A stretch of DNA of 64,000 nt from Stenotrophomonas maltophilia (GCA_002387845.1 DGLB01000073.1:1-64000); one strand, 5' to 3'; positions 42,049 through 51,801 are shown, counted from the stretch's first letter. The notes: generated by a model not told the origin, from the sequence alone. Translations and numbers: made by a program.

Positions 42049-44286
42049 TCAGCCCTGCGCGGGCGGGTTGCCCGGGTTCTTGTAGATGCCCCGGTAGTCG
42101 GCGATGGCCGGAGCTGCGTCCAGGCGTACCTTCCACGCCACGCCGTCCACCGTGAAGCCCTGCTCCTGCTCCAGATAAGGCGACTGGTTGCCGTCGAGGT
42201 AGCCCACCACAATGCCGTCCACGAACGCGGGGTTGGCAAGGCCGTACCACGCTTTGGGATCCTTCTCATCCAGACGACCGTGGTCCCACACCTCGAAGGT
42301 GTTGCGCACGGTATTCGGGTCGCGGTCGCCAGTGCCTTCGCCAACTGCAAACTCGGCAGCGCGCACAGCCCGGGCCTGCAAGCCCAGAGAGACCGGCGTC
42401 AGCAAACCCTTCATCGGGACCTGGATCAGGTTGTCGTCCTTGTCCTTCTGCAGCCGCATCGCGGCCTGCATGGCACCGACACTGGCAGTGCTGATCAGGC
42501 TCGCGGGCAGCAGGTTGCCGTGATCGGCGCTGAACAGTCGCTTCCCATCGGCGAGGATCGGATTCTTGTTGATCAGATCGAACACTGCCTTGGCCAGCGT
42601 GCGGCGCGCGGCCTGACCCATCTTGCGCGGAACATCACTGAAGATGCCCAGTTCATCGTTGATGATCGCTTGGCGCGTGATGGTGAACAGCTTGCCGTAG
42701 GTCACGATCTTCATCGCCTGCGACTGCTCGCTGAAGGTGCCTTGCTTGTACTCACCACCCTCGGGAACGATGTCCAGATCCGAGAATGCGCCCAGGCCGA
42801 CCAAGTTGGTCGGTTTGAAGTCGGGGACGTTCACCGCGCGAGTGAACTGGTCGAAGTTCTCTTCCGCTTCCTGGTAGCCCTGCAGTACCGCCCGACGCGA
42901 AGCGTCACCCAGCAGCGAGGGGAAATCTGACGTGCTGTGGGTGAAGGCCAGCCCTACGATCTGCATGCGATCCATGCCCGCCACGTTGGTGCCGGTGGCC
43001 TGCACACATGCGCGGGCGATCTCGCCCATGGTCATTCCCCGGAACGGGTTGCCATCGGTGGGCTGCTCCAATCCTGCGCGGGCCTGAATAGCATTGGACA
43101 TCGCCGCCCGGGTCAGATCACGCTGATCGGTGCCGGCAGTGATGGACGCCCCACCATTGAGCGGAGCGGCATTACTGGCCAACATTGCCAGGATATGCCG
43201 GCCGACCGCGTCGGCGGTGACGTTCGAATCGGCCTGGGCGATCACGCCGTTCACGTATTCGCTGACCTGCGCATTGCCCATGTGCGGCGCTGCCATGGCC
43301 TGGATCTGGGTGTTGCGCTCACGCAGCCCAGCCAGCGCCGCCTGGACCGGATCGGTCGCGGCGGCCGAGGGCGACTGGATGACTGCCGACGGGATGACGG
43401 CCGCGCCTGCCGGGGTCGCGCTGGTGCGGCCGGCATTGGCGAGGATATGGCGGTACTGCTTGTTCATGGTGGGATCCTCGATATGGCCGATCACGGCCGA
43501 CTGGCTGACCTCAGAAAGAGAGGCGAATACGGTGGGAGAAAGAGACGCGACGATGTGGTGGCGCAGCTGGGCGACGACCGGCGATGCCGCGCCGTCGATG
43601 GACTGGAGGTAGCCACTGATGGCCACCGCTGATGCGCCGGCCAAGCGAGCGCTGGCACCGCCGTCGGCATCGATCACCACATCGGCCAAACCGGCATCGA
43701 CCGCTTGCGGGCCGGAGTACCAGTGATCCACATCGTCGGTGAGCAGACGTTCCATTTCTTCGCGCCGTCCGGAACGGGCCGCGTACGCCTCCAACATCGC
43801 GGTGGCATGAGCATCGAGCGCATCAGCGTTCTGGCGGAAGGCCGTGGCACTGCCTGCGGCAACGGTGCGGGGGGCATGAACCATCACCAGGGAGCTGGCA
43901 TACACCCGGCGCTCATCGCCCGCCTGCAGGACCAGGGACGCAATGGAAGCGGCTTGGCCTTCTACGGTCACGACCTTGCGGGCCGCATGAGCCTTCAGCG
44001 CATTGTGGATCGCCAGCCCATCGGCGACCACGCCACCCACGCTGTTCAGTCTGACGTGAATGGTGGAGGCGGTGATCTGCCCGATCTGCTCCACAAGGTC
44101 ACTGGCCGACACAGATTCCTCGAACAGGAATCCGCCGATGGCACCATAGATCATCACCTCTGCGGTGTCGGTGTCGGCCTCGGCCTGGACCTGATAGAGC
44201 GCCGGCCCCAGCTCGGCGTTGTTTCCCGCGTCAGCTCGGACGCAGCGTTCAATGGCAGCAGCCAACAGGCATGCATGCATGGTCAT
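42049..44286 (-). CDS. ClpP-like prohead protease fused to major capsid protein
   Basis: One 745-residue frame joins two functions. Residues 40-230 are a ClpP/S49-type protease with Ser114 (GQAASIASLVLQAG) and His137 (MVHAPR). From about 275 (MNKQYRHILANAGR) comes a scaffold-like Ala/Gln-rich stretch. The rest is an HK97-fold capsid protein (QRDLTRAAMSNAIQARAGLE; NVPDFKPTNLVGLGAFSDLD; RTLAKAVFDLINKNP). Such protease-capsid fusions are known in several phage groups and must self-cleave to release mature capsid subunits. It overlaps portal by 4 bp. Confidence 0.93.
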   Translation of the reverse strand: MTMHACLLAAAIERCVRADAGNNAELGPALYQVQAEADTDTAEVMIYGAIGGFLFEESVSASDLVEQIGQITASTIHVRLNSVGGVVADGLAIHNALKAHAARKVVTVEGQAASIASLVLQAGDERRVYASSLVMVHAPRTVAAGSATAFRQNADALDAHATAMLEAYAARSGRREEMERLLTDDVDHWYSGPQAVDAGLADVVIDADGGASARLAGASAVAISGYLQSIDGAASPVVAQLRHHIVASLSPTVFASLSEVSQSAVIGHIEDPTMNKQYRHILANAGRTSATPAGAAVIPSAVIQSPSAAATDPVQAALAGLRERNTQIQAMAAPHMGNAQVSEYVNGVIAQADSNVTADAVGRHILAMLASNAAPLNGGASITAGTDQRDLTRAAMSNAIQARAGLEQPTDGNPFRGMTMGEIARACVQATGTNVAGMDRMQIVGLAFTHSTSDFPSLLGDASRRAVLQGYQEAEENFDQFTRAVNVPDFKPTNLVGLGAFSDLDIVPEGGEYKQGTFSEQSQAMKIVTYGKLFTITRQAIINDELGIFSDVPRKMGQAARRTLAKAVFDLINKNPILADGKRLFSADHGNLLPASLISTASVGAMQAAMRLQKDKDDNLIQVPMKGLLTPVSLGLQARAVRAAEFAVGEGTGDRDPNTVRNTFEVWDHGRLDEKDPKAWYGLANPAFVDGIVVGYLDGNQSPYLEQEQGFTVDGVAWKVRLDAAPAIADYRGIYKNPGNPPAQG

Positions 44287-45815
44287 TCGCTCCTCGAAAG
44301 ATCGTGCTGCAGCGAGGCCACTACTCGGGCACGTGCTTCAGCGCTGGTGGTGGATGCCGGCGGCATCAGGTCGCGGTTCTGCTCCTGCCAGTCTTCGCGC
44401 TGGCGCAGGACCTCTGCGGGGTTATTGCCGTACTGCAGGGTGTTCTGCTGCGGCGAAACCCAGCCGCGATCCTCTGCCTCGCCTCGGGCGTAGGCTTCCT
44501 TCAAGGGGTCGATCCACGGCATGACCGGCCGCACGTAGGTTGACGCCGCCAAGTTACGCAACGTCCAGCCGCGAGGCAGCTTCACCCGCCCGGCCAGAAC
44601 GCAGGCCTGAACGAAGCGCACGCGCTGAGGACGCACACTGAGAGCGATAAAGCGCTCAGCCAGCATCAAGTAGCTGCCCCACTTCTCCACCAGCTCCTGG
44701 CGCTGCGCCGAGTAGGTGCCGTTGTAGTCCAGGGAAAGGCTGGAGTAGCTCACACCAATACCGCCAGCGGCGGCCCGCAGCTGCTCCTTTCGCCACGTCG
44801 CTGCATTGGGGTTCGGCCGGTCGGTCCCTAGGCTCTCGATGGACTCACCTGGCAGCAGGTCATCAAAGATCGCCCCCGGAGCCAGGCGCAGCTCACGCAC
44901 CGGGACTCCGTCCTGAAGCAGGACGTTGCCACCTAAGTCACCGGCATAGGCCTCACCCAAGCCCTTCTTGATCTGGAAGGTCATGGATGCGGCAACCTTG
45001 GCCGCGATGCGCTCAGACTCTTCGTAGTCCTTTACGTCCTCAAAGCGCGACATGGCGCTGGCGAAAACACTCAACCCGCGCACCTGGTGCAGGCGCTTGA
45101 CCAGGGCAATACGGTGCATGAACTCGGCTGAAACACGCTTGGTTTCGGTGCGACTGCCGGCCGGGTCGCCCGGATGACGCTTGAACACGTGATAGGCAAT
45201 CGGCTTGCCCCACGCATTGCATTCGACGCCCTGGCTGATGTTGCGCGCCGGATCGTTGAAATCCAGCGGGACAAGATCAGCTTCCAGCATCTCAATGCTG
45301 TAGGGCACGACGGTGCCGTGCTCCAGATAGGGCACCGGACCGATCAGGTCCTGGTAGAAGGCATCTCCGTCGCGGAACCAGCTTCTAGCCAGCAGCTGCT
45401 GACACATGCCGTAGTCGTGAGCACCTGTGACTTCCGGTGCATCCCACCATTCGTCCCAAAGCTCATCCAGCTGCAGGGCAAGCTCACGATTGATGGCCTG
45501 ACCCGGCAGGCGGGGTGCTGACAGAACGTCGATGCCGGAACCGACAGTGTTCTGCACCAGGACGTTGAGAGCGTTATCGGCCAGGTCCAGATCGCGCTCG
45601 AGGTGGCGCGCCTGGTCACGCAACTGGCGAGCGTCCATGCCCGCGATGGCATTACCGCTGCCCCAGTCACGGGCGAGCTTCCGATTGCGGGACGGGCGGG
45701 TGACCTCATGGGCACGTGCCAGAACGGGCGCGAGTTGCGCCCGTGCAGTTGCGACTGCGCGGTCGCTACTGAGTGCAGCCGCCAATCGCGTCTTCGCGGT
45801 AAGCGCGGACGACAT
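44283..45815 (-). CDS. Portal protein (lambda gpB family)
   Basis: A 510-residue portal, with ATG 45815 overlapping the gpW stop. Family phrases include RDLARDWGSGNAIAG-like RKLARDWGSGNA, LERDLDLADNALNVLVQNTV, SYSSLSLDYNGTYSAQRQEL and WIDPLKEAYA. It forms the dodecameric DNA gateway of the head. The longer frame reaching 45896 overlaps gpW and is not used. Translational coupling with gpW and the capsid fusion is clear from ATGA overlaps. Confidence 0.93.
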   Translation of the reverse strand: MSSALTAKTRLAAALSSDRAVATARAQLAPVLARAHEVTRPSRNRKLARDWGSGNAIAGMDARQLRDQARHLERDLDLADNALNVLVQNTVGSGIDVLSAPRLPGQAINRELALQLDELWDEWWDAPEVTGAHDYGMCQQLLARSWFRDGDAFYQDLIGPVPYLEHGTVVPYSIEMLEADLVPLDFNDPARNISQGVECNAWGKPIAYHVFKRHPGDPAGSRTETKRVSAEFMHRIALVKRLHQVRGLSVFASAMSRFEDVKDYEESERIAAKVAASMTFQIKKGLGEAYAGDLGGNVLLQDGVPVRELRLAPGAIFDDLLPGESIESLGTDRPNPNAATWRKEQLRAAAGGIGVSYSSLSLDYNGTYSAQRQELVEKWGSYLMLAERFIALSVRPQRVRFVQACVLAGRVKLPRGWTLRNLAASTYVRPVMPWIDPLKEAYARGEAEDRGWVSPQQNTLQYGNNPAEVLRQREDWQEQNRDLMPPASTTSAEARARVVASLQHDLSRSE

Positions 45816-46030
45816 CAGGTCGTACCGCCGAAATCGGCATTCGCCCATCGGGCACGCCGGCTGCCATTGGCGGCCCGCGTTACCGCCGCCTGCCACTCCT
45901 TTCGACCCGCACGGATCTCAGCCAGGTCTGCTCGAGTCAGCTGTCGCTCACCGAAACGATAGGTCTGTCCGAGCAGGACAGCCGTCTCGGCGGCGATGTA
46001 GGCATCCAGCATTTCTTGAGCAGTCTTCAT
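45815..46030 (-). CDS. gpW-like head-completion protein
   Basis: Starting at ATG 46030, this 71-residue protein reads MKTAQEMLDAYIAAETAVLL, then RFGERQLTRADLAEIRAGRK. This is the compact alpha-beta pattern of lambda gpW, which seals the portal. Position between terminase and portal is standard. Confidence 0.85.
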   Translation of the reverse strand: MKTAQEMLDAYIAAETAVLLGQTYRFGERQLTRADLAEIRAGRKEWQAAVTRAANGSRRARWANADFGGTT

Positions 46031-46122
46031 GACTGCATAGGCTAGAGGGCGACCTGTCCAGCACTTCAATAAAGTCGAGGACAGGGGCCACGCTAAGTTA
46101 CTGATTCGTCAGCCCGCAAAAA

Positions 46123-46455
46123 CTAATTTGTCTCCACATTCATTGAGTCGGCGGACACGCTAGCACTCTCCGGCTTTGGAAGGCCGCCTGGGAACAATGC
46201 GTGGAGCTTGGAACGAGACACATCGAACTGTCTCATGACGTGTTTCACAGGAATCCCCTTCCTCAGTTCCGCGCGAATCTGGTCCACCGGATAGACCTTC
46301 TGAACCGCAGGAAAGTACGGTTGCTCGCCCGCGAAGCACTGCATGACCGAGTCTACGAACGGCTGGGCCATCCGCTCACTGATGCCGATGTCCGCCAGCA
46401 TCGCCGCCAGAATGCGCTCCCGAAGTTCGTCACGCGTTTCTCGCCGTTTTGCCAT
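46123..46455 (-). CDS. Mor-like transcription regulator
   Basis: A 110-residue protein whose ATG overlaps the terL stop (TAATG). The C-terminal segment (IRAELRKGIPVKHVMRQFDV followed by SRSKLHALFPGG) is a helix-turn-helix like that in Mu Mor/C-type activators. The N-terminal part (ILAAMLADIGISERMAQPFV) would dimerise. It sits inside the head operon between terL and gpW, so it may activate or tune late transcription, but regulation is not demonstrated. The 92 bp downstream contain no gene. Confidence 0.7.
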   Translation of the reverse strand: MAKRRETRDELRERILAAMLADIGISERMAQPFVDSVMQCFAGEQPYFPAVQKVYPVDQIRAELRKGIPVKHVMRQFDVSRSKLHALFPGGLPKPESASVSADSMNVETN

Positions 46456-48422
46456 TACAGGCCCCATCCGTCACGCCCGAAGCCAGCGCTGCGCGGACGC
46501 GCAGCGCTGCCACCGTGCGCCGCTCGTTGCGCCCCTGTTCCACGGGAATCCATTGCACCGTGCCCTTGTCCATCGCCAAGACCGCTGCCGGTGTCGCTGA
46601 GCGTTCCACGGGAATCCGCACCCAAGCTCGCAACCGTTGCTGCCAACTTCGCCTCCAGCGCATCCCAGTCGGACTTGGTGAACCGATGCAACCGCACCTC
46701 TGCGTGGTGCGCGGCGGCGTAGGCGTATACCCATGTGTCGAGCGGCTCATTGCGGGTTACCCGCTTTTCAAACCGGTTCTTGACCGGGTTGTAGACCTCC
46801 GACACCAGGCCGGGGAAGAACTCCTGCGGCAGCTCATCACTGAAACGCACCAGCCGCGCCTCGGCTTGTCGCTCGGCGTCGGCCGCAAGACGGCTGTAGA
46901 GGTAGTGCTTCGCCGCCACGGTGCCAACATGGTGAATGGTGATGCCACGCTTGTCGGTCCGCTCCTTCCAGGTTACGTCCGCCAGTTTGCCCTTGGACAG
47001 GATGGGCGCGTTGTTGGGCACCGCGCCGAAGATGCACATCACGCGGGTGATCTTGCGCTGACGTACGTAGTTCTTCACCGCCTCGGTGCGGTGGCCACCG
47101 GCATCGATGGCGGTCGCTGATGCGCGCAGCTGCACTCCGTCGTCCCGCTCGATGGGACGGTTGAGCAGATCCGTCAGGGCCACCCACACGTCTTCTTCTG
47201 CTGGGTCGCCGGCCAACTCCACATAGTCCAGCGTCCAGGCGGTCATCCCGCGTCCCCAACCCACGATGTGAACCGCGAGGCGATTGTCCTGCGTATCGAC
47301 CCCGACGGTGACGACCAGGACGCCGCGCGGCGCATGCCGCAGCCGGTAGCCCTCGGCGCGGTCGGCGATCACGTTGTGCTTGACCGCACGCATCTTCGGG
47401 TCTTCCCACGTCTCGGCCAGACGGTCGTTGACGAAGGTCTTCAGAGACGCCGGATCGTTCTGCGCGTCCAGCCACTCGCGCACCAGGTCGACCCAGCGCG
47501 GGCCGAGGCCAAACTGGTAGTACAGGCAGTTGATGTGGTAGCCGCGGATGGGCGAGTCCGGATTGGCCGGCACCCAGCGACCGGCGGCGATCATGTCGGC
47601 CTTGTGGTGCTCTTCGATGCACGCACCGCATTCGTTGCAGCCATACCAGGCATGCTTGGCATCGGGCGACCAGTGCAGGCCGCTCCACTGCAGGTGCTGG
47701 TAGTGGCCGCAATGCGGGCACGGCACGTGGTAGCGGCGCTGGTCGGACTTCTCGTACAGCTTGGAGATGCGGCTCAGCCCGGTGATACCGGGGGTGCTGA
47801 TGTAGAGGCGCTTGTAGGTGGTCGGGAAGGACGAGGTGCGCCCGTCCAGCATCTTGACCGGGTCATCGCCGGTCAGCAGCACCTGGGGGGCTTCATCGAT
47901 CTCATCGACTACCAGGTTCTTGACCGTGGTGGATTTGAGGCGCTGCGGACTGCCCATGTGCTCCACGTACAGCTGGCCGCCGGCGAAGTCCTTGAAGGTG
48001 CGCTGGTTGGAGCTGTCGCGGCTGGCAGTGCTGCTTAGGGCTTTGCGCACGGCCTTGCACACTTCGATCATCGGGTTGAGCTTCTGGTTCACCCACTTGT
48101 TCATGGACGCTTCGCCCGGCAACGCGTACATGATCGGGGCCGGGGCGTAGTCCATCCAGTAGGCGATGGAATTGGTGGCGATCTGGCTCTTGCCGAACTG
48201 GATCGGGAACATGCAGGCCTGGTCGTGCACGGGGCTGCGCGCGGACATGTTGTCCATTGGCTCGCGCAGCGGAGGGTTGCGGGCGGTCACCCAACGGCCG
48301 GGCTTGCTGCTGCCCTTGCTGGAAAGCCGCATGTGTTCGTCATTCCATTGCGAAACGGTGAGCGGACGGCGCGGCTGCAGCGATCGGGCGAGCACCGTGT
48401 GGATGCGGGCCTGTGCTGTCAT
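46455..48422 (-). CDS. Terminase large subunit (lambda gpA family)
   Basis: A 655-residue packaging motor. The ATP-binding region is FPIQFGKSQIATNS (about 72-85), Walker B is KNLVVDEIDE (about 168-177), a zinc knuckle follows (CPHCGH...CNECGA), and the nuclease aspartate region is VVTVGVDTQDNRLAVHIVGW. The start ATG 48422 overlaps the terS stop by 1 bp. The gpA family usually cuts at cos sites, which suggests cohesive ends for this phage. Confidence 0.95.
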   Translation of the reverse strand: MTAQARIHTVLARSLQPRRPLTVSQWNDEHMRLSSKGSSKPGRWVTARNPPLREPMDNMSARSPVHDQACMFPIQFGKSQIATNSIAYWMDYAPAPIMYALPGEASMNKWVNQKLNPMIEVCKAVRKALSSTASRDSSNQRTFKDFAGGQLYVEHMGSPQRLKSTTVKNLVVDEIDEAPQVLLTGDDPVKMLDGRTSSFPTTYKRLYISTPGITGLSRISKLYEKSDQRRYHVPCPHCGHYQHLQWSGLHWSPDAKHAWYGCNECGACIEEHHKADMIAAGRWVPANPDSPIRGYHINCLYYQFGLGPRWVDLVREWLDAQNDPASLKTFVNDRLAETWEDPKMRAVKHNVIADRAEGYRLRHAPRGVLVVTVGVDTQDNRLAVHIVGWGRGMTAWTLDYVELAGDPAEEDVWVALTDLLNRPIERDDGVQLRASATAIDAGGHRTEAVKNYVRQRKITRVMCIFGAVPNNAPILSKGKLADVTWKERTDKRGITIHHVGTVAAKHYLYSRLAADAERQAEARLVRFSDELPQEFFPGLVSEVYNPVKNRFEKRVTRNEPLDTWVYAYAAAHHAEVRLHRFTKSDWDALEAKLAATVASLGADSRGTLSDTGSGLGDGQGHGAMDSRGTGAQRAAHGGSAARPRSAGFGRDGWGL

Positions 48423-49051
48423 TAAACCACCACCGCAGATGCAGAGCGGAAGCCCCGACTCATCTCTTCCAGGGCATGGCTGACCTCGTTCCAGATCAGC
48501 TCCCGGCACCGAGCCTCATCCGCCGTTGCAGCCAGCTGCGGTGCCAATGCATCGGCCATACGCTCCAGCTCAACGCGAATCGCCGTGGCGGCTTCAGCCA
48601 GCACAGCCTCCACCTGGCTGGCGTCGAGCAGCTTGCCCATGCTGACCTCGTAGTCGCGAGCCGCAGCCTTGGCGTCAATCTCGGCTTTGTCTGCCAGCGC
48701 CTTGGCCTTGCGCTTGGCATCCGGGGTGGCCGGGACAGCGTGGCCCTCCCCGCTCTCAGCGTTGCCGTCGCTGTCGCCATCGGCGTCCAGATCATCGCCC
48801 TCTGCGTCGCCCCCGTCCCCCGCCCCTGCCAGTGAAGAACCGCGCGTCTGAGCGTGGCGGGCAGCTACGGCGCTGTAGGCCGGATCTTTGGTCTGGCCAT
48901 ACAGCGCCAGGGAGGCGTCGCGCAGGTAGCCCTTACCGTCCTCAGCGCAGACCAGGCGGCCCTTCTTCTTCAGCTCCACGATGTAGGACTGCCGGCAGCC
49001 GATCAGCACCGCCAGTTCCTTGCCCGATACCTTCACATCCTCAGAAGCCAT
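48422..49051 (-). CDS. Terminase small subunit (Nu1-like)
   Basis: A 209-residue protein. An N-terminal winged helix (KVSGKELAVLIGCRQSYIVE followed by LKKKGRLVCAEDGKGY) resembles lambda Nu1. A highly acidic linker (GDGGDAEGDDLDADGDSDGN) separates it from a helical C-terminal part that should contact TerL. It recognises the packaging site. The adjacent repeat block at 49118-49374 is a candidate for that site. Confidence 0.88.
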   Translation of the reverse strand: MASEDVKVSGKELAVLIGCRQSYIVELKKKGRLVCAEDGKGYLRDASLALYGQTKDPAYSAVAARHAQTRGSSLAGAGDGGDAEGDDLDADGDSDGNAESGEGHAVPATPDAKRKAKALADKAEIDAKAAARDYEVSMGKLLDASQVEAVLAEAATAIRVELERMADALAPQLAATADEARCRELIWNEVSHALEEMSRGFRSASAVVV

Positions 49052-49117
49052 TTACAGCCTCCCCTTCCATTTTTTTATAAGAGCAATGACAGAAGAAATC
49101 GCGCGCGCGAGCGCGGG

Positions 49118-49374
49118 TGCGGGACGTGCGGGGATGCGTGCGGTCGTGATAATCCGCGAATCGCTTGCGCCGCCTGCGTTGTGCGGAACGTGCGGGACGT
49201 GCGGGCACCTATACGCGCGGGCGGGCGTAGGCATGCAGGTGGTAGTCGCGGCACTGGTACGCGCACGCCCGCGCAGGTGCGTTAGGGCAGTCCCGCACGT
49301 CCCGCACAGCCCTACTGCCACTTGGCCAAATGCCCGCACAGATGCCCGCACATCTTCCCGCACGTCCCGCACGT
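49118..49374. repeat. Cluster of GTGCGGGAC direct and inverted repeats upstream of terS
   Basis: The gap 49052-49389 has no reliable gene. The unit GTGCGGGAC or close variants occur at about 49118-49134 and in triplicate at 49181-49205. The reverse complement (GTCCCGCAC) occurs at about 49290-49307 and several times at 49332-49374. The two halves thus face each other around about 49250. The position just before terS fits a packaging (cos/pac) recognition region; a replication origin for the adjacent primase-helicase is the alternative. Confidence 0.65.
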
Positions 49375-49389
49375 CTATGGGCGAGCGAC

Positions 49390-51801
49390 TCACGCGCGCC
49401 CCCGGTAGTCGTTAAAGGCGTTGCGGAAGGCCACCAGCTCATCGCCCAAGAAGGCCTGTTCGCTGCGGTCGTCGTCTGGCCTGGTCGGTCCCAGCATCAA
49501 GAACCCGTGTGGACCCAGGGTGTTCTGGCCCACTATGTAGCGCTTGCGCGCCCGGTCCGGATGGAGAATCTGTCGCTTGCGCACCAGGGCGTTGACGAAC
49601 TTGGGGTTGGGCGCAGGCCGTACCCCCTCCTTGTTGCACCAGACCTTGTAGAGCTCGTACCACTCTTTAGACAGCGCCGGCCTCGGTTTCACGCCCGGGA
49701 TGTCGTTGCCATAGAGCTCATCCAGGAACCGCTGCGGGCTGTCCTGGCTCAGACCGATCAGCTCGCGCTTGGCATCGGTCATAGGCGGGTTGGTGCCGTT
49801 GGTGAACCCGCTCAGGTCCAGCCGCAACAGGTAGTCATGCAGCGCGGCGGTGCCGCCGCTGTGGATCTCTTCCAGCGCCTCCAAGTAGAACTCTTCTGTC
49901 AGCTTGTCCGGCGTCCAGATCACCGCGTGCCGGCGGTCGTCTTCTTCCAGCACGACCGGCATGGCCTCGTTGGACAGGAACACCAGGTTGGCGTGGTTGT
50001 CTTCCTCGTAGGCCTGGATGTTCTTGGGGTTGATGCGGATCCGGTCGCCGGTGATCAGCGCCTTGAGCTTGTTCTTGAGGTGGTACACCTCGGTGCGGGC
50101 CACCACTTCGTCGGCCAGCAGAAACAGCTTGCGGCTGGCCCAGTCGTTGAACTTGTCTTCCAGCGCCGCCTGGTCCAGTACCCGGCCGTAGTCCCCGAAC
50201 AACTTCATGTACTCATCAAAGAACATGTTCTTGCCGGTGCCCTGCGGGCCGTGGATGACGATGGTGCTCTTCATCTTGGCCCCGGGATGCTGCAGCGGGT
50301 ACGCCAGCCATTTGAGGACCCAGTCGTAGAGGGCCTTCTGGTTGGATTCGTTGCCGCACATGTGCCACAGCAGGTGCAGCAGCTTTGAGCACTCGCCGGC
50401 CTTGGGCGTGGTCGGCCAGCCAGCGAAGAGGTTGCAGGTGACGCCCTCCTTCGTTCCCGACGGATCGAAGTCGACCTCGCGCACGCGCACGATGGATCGG
50501 CCGGGGTGTTCCATCCACGCCCGGTGCAGCTCGCGCCGCACGCAGGCGTGGCCCATGTCGGCCAGCGCCATGAGCATGTGTTCTTTGTGATCGAACACCG
50601 TGCCGCCCTGCCCGTACACCAGCGCGAAGCGCTCCAGCAGTTCGTCCAGCGAGTCGATGGGCTTGAGCTTGGCTTTGCCCCTGTCCCCGGTGGTGGTGAG
50701 CAAAGGCGCGTAATTTTCGCTACGGGGACGCCACGAAAGCTCCGTGATGCGGGCCTCGATCTGGCTGCGCACGACGTGCAGGCCTTCAAGCACGTGCAGG
50801 TCGTTGAAGTCGCTGATCTTGCGGCCGGTGTCGATGAAGCGCTCGCGCCGGTCTTCTTCATCTGAGAACGCTGGCAATAGCACCGCCCCGCCCACGTCCA
50901 TCGCCGCCGCCTCTGCGCCGAGCAGGCCGGCGTTGGACGCACCGTGCGATTCGCCGCAGGTCGGACACATTTCCGGGGCGTCGGCCAGCACCAGGCGCGA
51001 CTTGCAGCGCCGGCACTTCTGCAGCACGTCGTCATCGCCGCAGACCAGCACCTTGGCGCTGCGATATCGCTTTGCCAAAGAAGCGGCTACCGGCATCAGG
51101 TTGCCGGCATCGAAGGCGACCGCGACCGGGTAGCCGGTGGCCATGTGCAGGGTGGACGCGGTGGCATACCCTTCGGCCACCAGCAGGATCCACTGCGGCG
51201 TCCCACCGATCAGATGGAAGTGGCCCTTCTTGGCCAGGCCAGGCGGCCAGAACTCTTTGGCCGGCTTGTTGCTGGCCTTGGCCTGTCTGGCGCTGCGCAG
51301 CACCTGCAGGCCGTGCACGGAACCGTTTGGATCCAGCAAAGGCACCAGGGCGACACCGCTGCGGCCGTAGCGCAGCCCGAATGCCTGCACCGCCTTATCG
51401 TTGAGATATTCGGCTTCGCCCTCGGGCAGTGCCCTGTTCCAGGCTGCCGTTGCCCGCGCGGCCGCGCGTCGATTTTGCTCCAGCCGCGCAGCTTCTGCCC
51501 TGCGGCGGTCGTCGGCCAGCCGGCGCTTGAGCGCCTCGCGCTGCTCTTGGCTGAACGCGCTGTCGCGCTTGTGCAGCTCGACCTTCTGCGCGCCGTTGTC
51601 ATTGCCGTGCCAGACACCGAAGGTGCCGACGATCAGCGTGTCGCCGCTGCTGGTGTTGAGTTCATGCAGCACGTACCAGCCGCGACGCTCGCGCGATCCT
51701 TCGACCCGGCAGCGCACCATGCGCCCACTGGTGTCCAAGGTGTCGAGGATCAGGCTGGCAGCGGTGAGCTGGCCCAGCACATCAGTGAAATTCGCAGACA
51801 T
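49390..51801 (-). CDS. Primase-helicase (TOPRIM plus DUF5906 ATPase)
   Basis: An 803-residue replication protein. The N-terminal half is primase-like: a TOPRIM segment (LLVAEGYATASTLHMATGYP; VLVCGDDD), with an inserted zinc knuckle (CRRCKS...CPTCGE). The C-terminal half is a superfamily-3-type ATPase with Walker A IVIHGPQGTGKN near residue 520 and LFLLADEVVARTE as Walker B. It lacks a clear N-terminal DnaG zinc ribbon. It likely primes and unwinds phage DNA. The 180 bp between its start and the next gene hold nothing recognisable. Confidence 0.92.
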   Translation of the reverse strand: MSANFTDVLGQLTAASLILDTLDTSGRMVRCRVEGSRERRGWYVLHELNTSSGDTLIVGTFGVWHGNDNGAQKVELHKRDSAFSQEQREALKRRLADDRRRAEAARLEQNRRAAARATAAWNRALPEGEAEYLNDKAVQAFGLRYGRSGVALVPLLDPNGSVHGLQVLRSARQAKASNKPAKEFWPPGLAKKGHFHLIGGTPQWILLVAEGYATASTLHMATGYPVAVAFDAGNLMPVAASLAKRYRSAKVLVCGDDDVLQKCRRCKSRLVLADAPEMCPTCGESHGASNAGLLGAEAAAMDVGGAVLLPAFSDEEDRRERFIDTGRKISDFNDLHVLEGLHVVRSQIEARITELSWRPRSENYAPLLTTTGDRGKAKLKPIDSLDELLERFALVYGQGGTVFDHKEHMLMALADMGHACVRRELHRAWMEHPGRSIVRVREVDFDPSGTKEGVTCNLFAGWPTTPKAGECSKLLHLLWHMCGNESNQKALYDWVLKWLAYPLQHPGAKMKSTIVIHGPQGTGKNMFFDEYMKLFGDYGRVLDQAALEDKFNDWASRKLFLLADEVVARTEVYHLKNKLKALITGDRIRINPKNIQAYEEDNHANLVFLSNEAMPVVLEEDDRRHAVIWTPDKLTEEFYLEALEEIHSGGTAALHDYLLRLDLSGFTNGTNPPMTDAKRELIGLSQDSPQRFLDELYGNDIPGVKPRPALSKEWYELYKVWCNKEGVRPAPNPKFVNALVRKRQILHPDRARKRYIVGQNTLGPHGFLMLGPTRPDDDRSEQAFLGDELVAFRNAFNDYRGRA

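Noticed and set aside
49118..49374. CRISPR array
   Set aside because: Repeat units are about 9 bases, irregularly spaced and in both orientations, without unique spacers of constant length.
49052..49393. 113-codon frame in the gap before terS
   Set aside because: Its sequence is just translated repeat units (CPHVPHVPH, DVRDVRED) with no good ribosome site. I treat the region as a non-coding repeat block.
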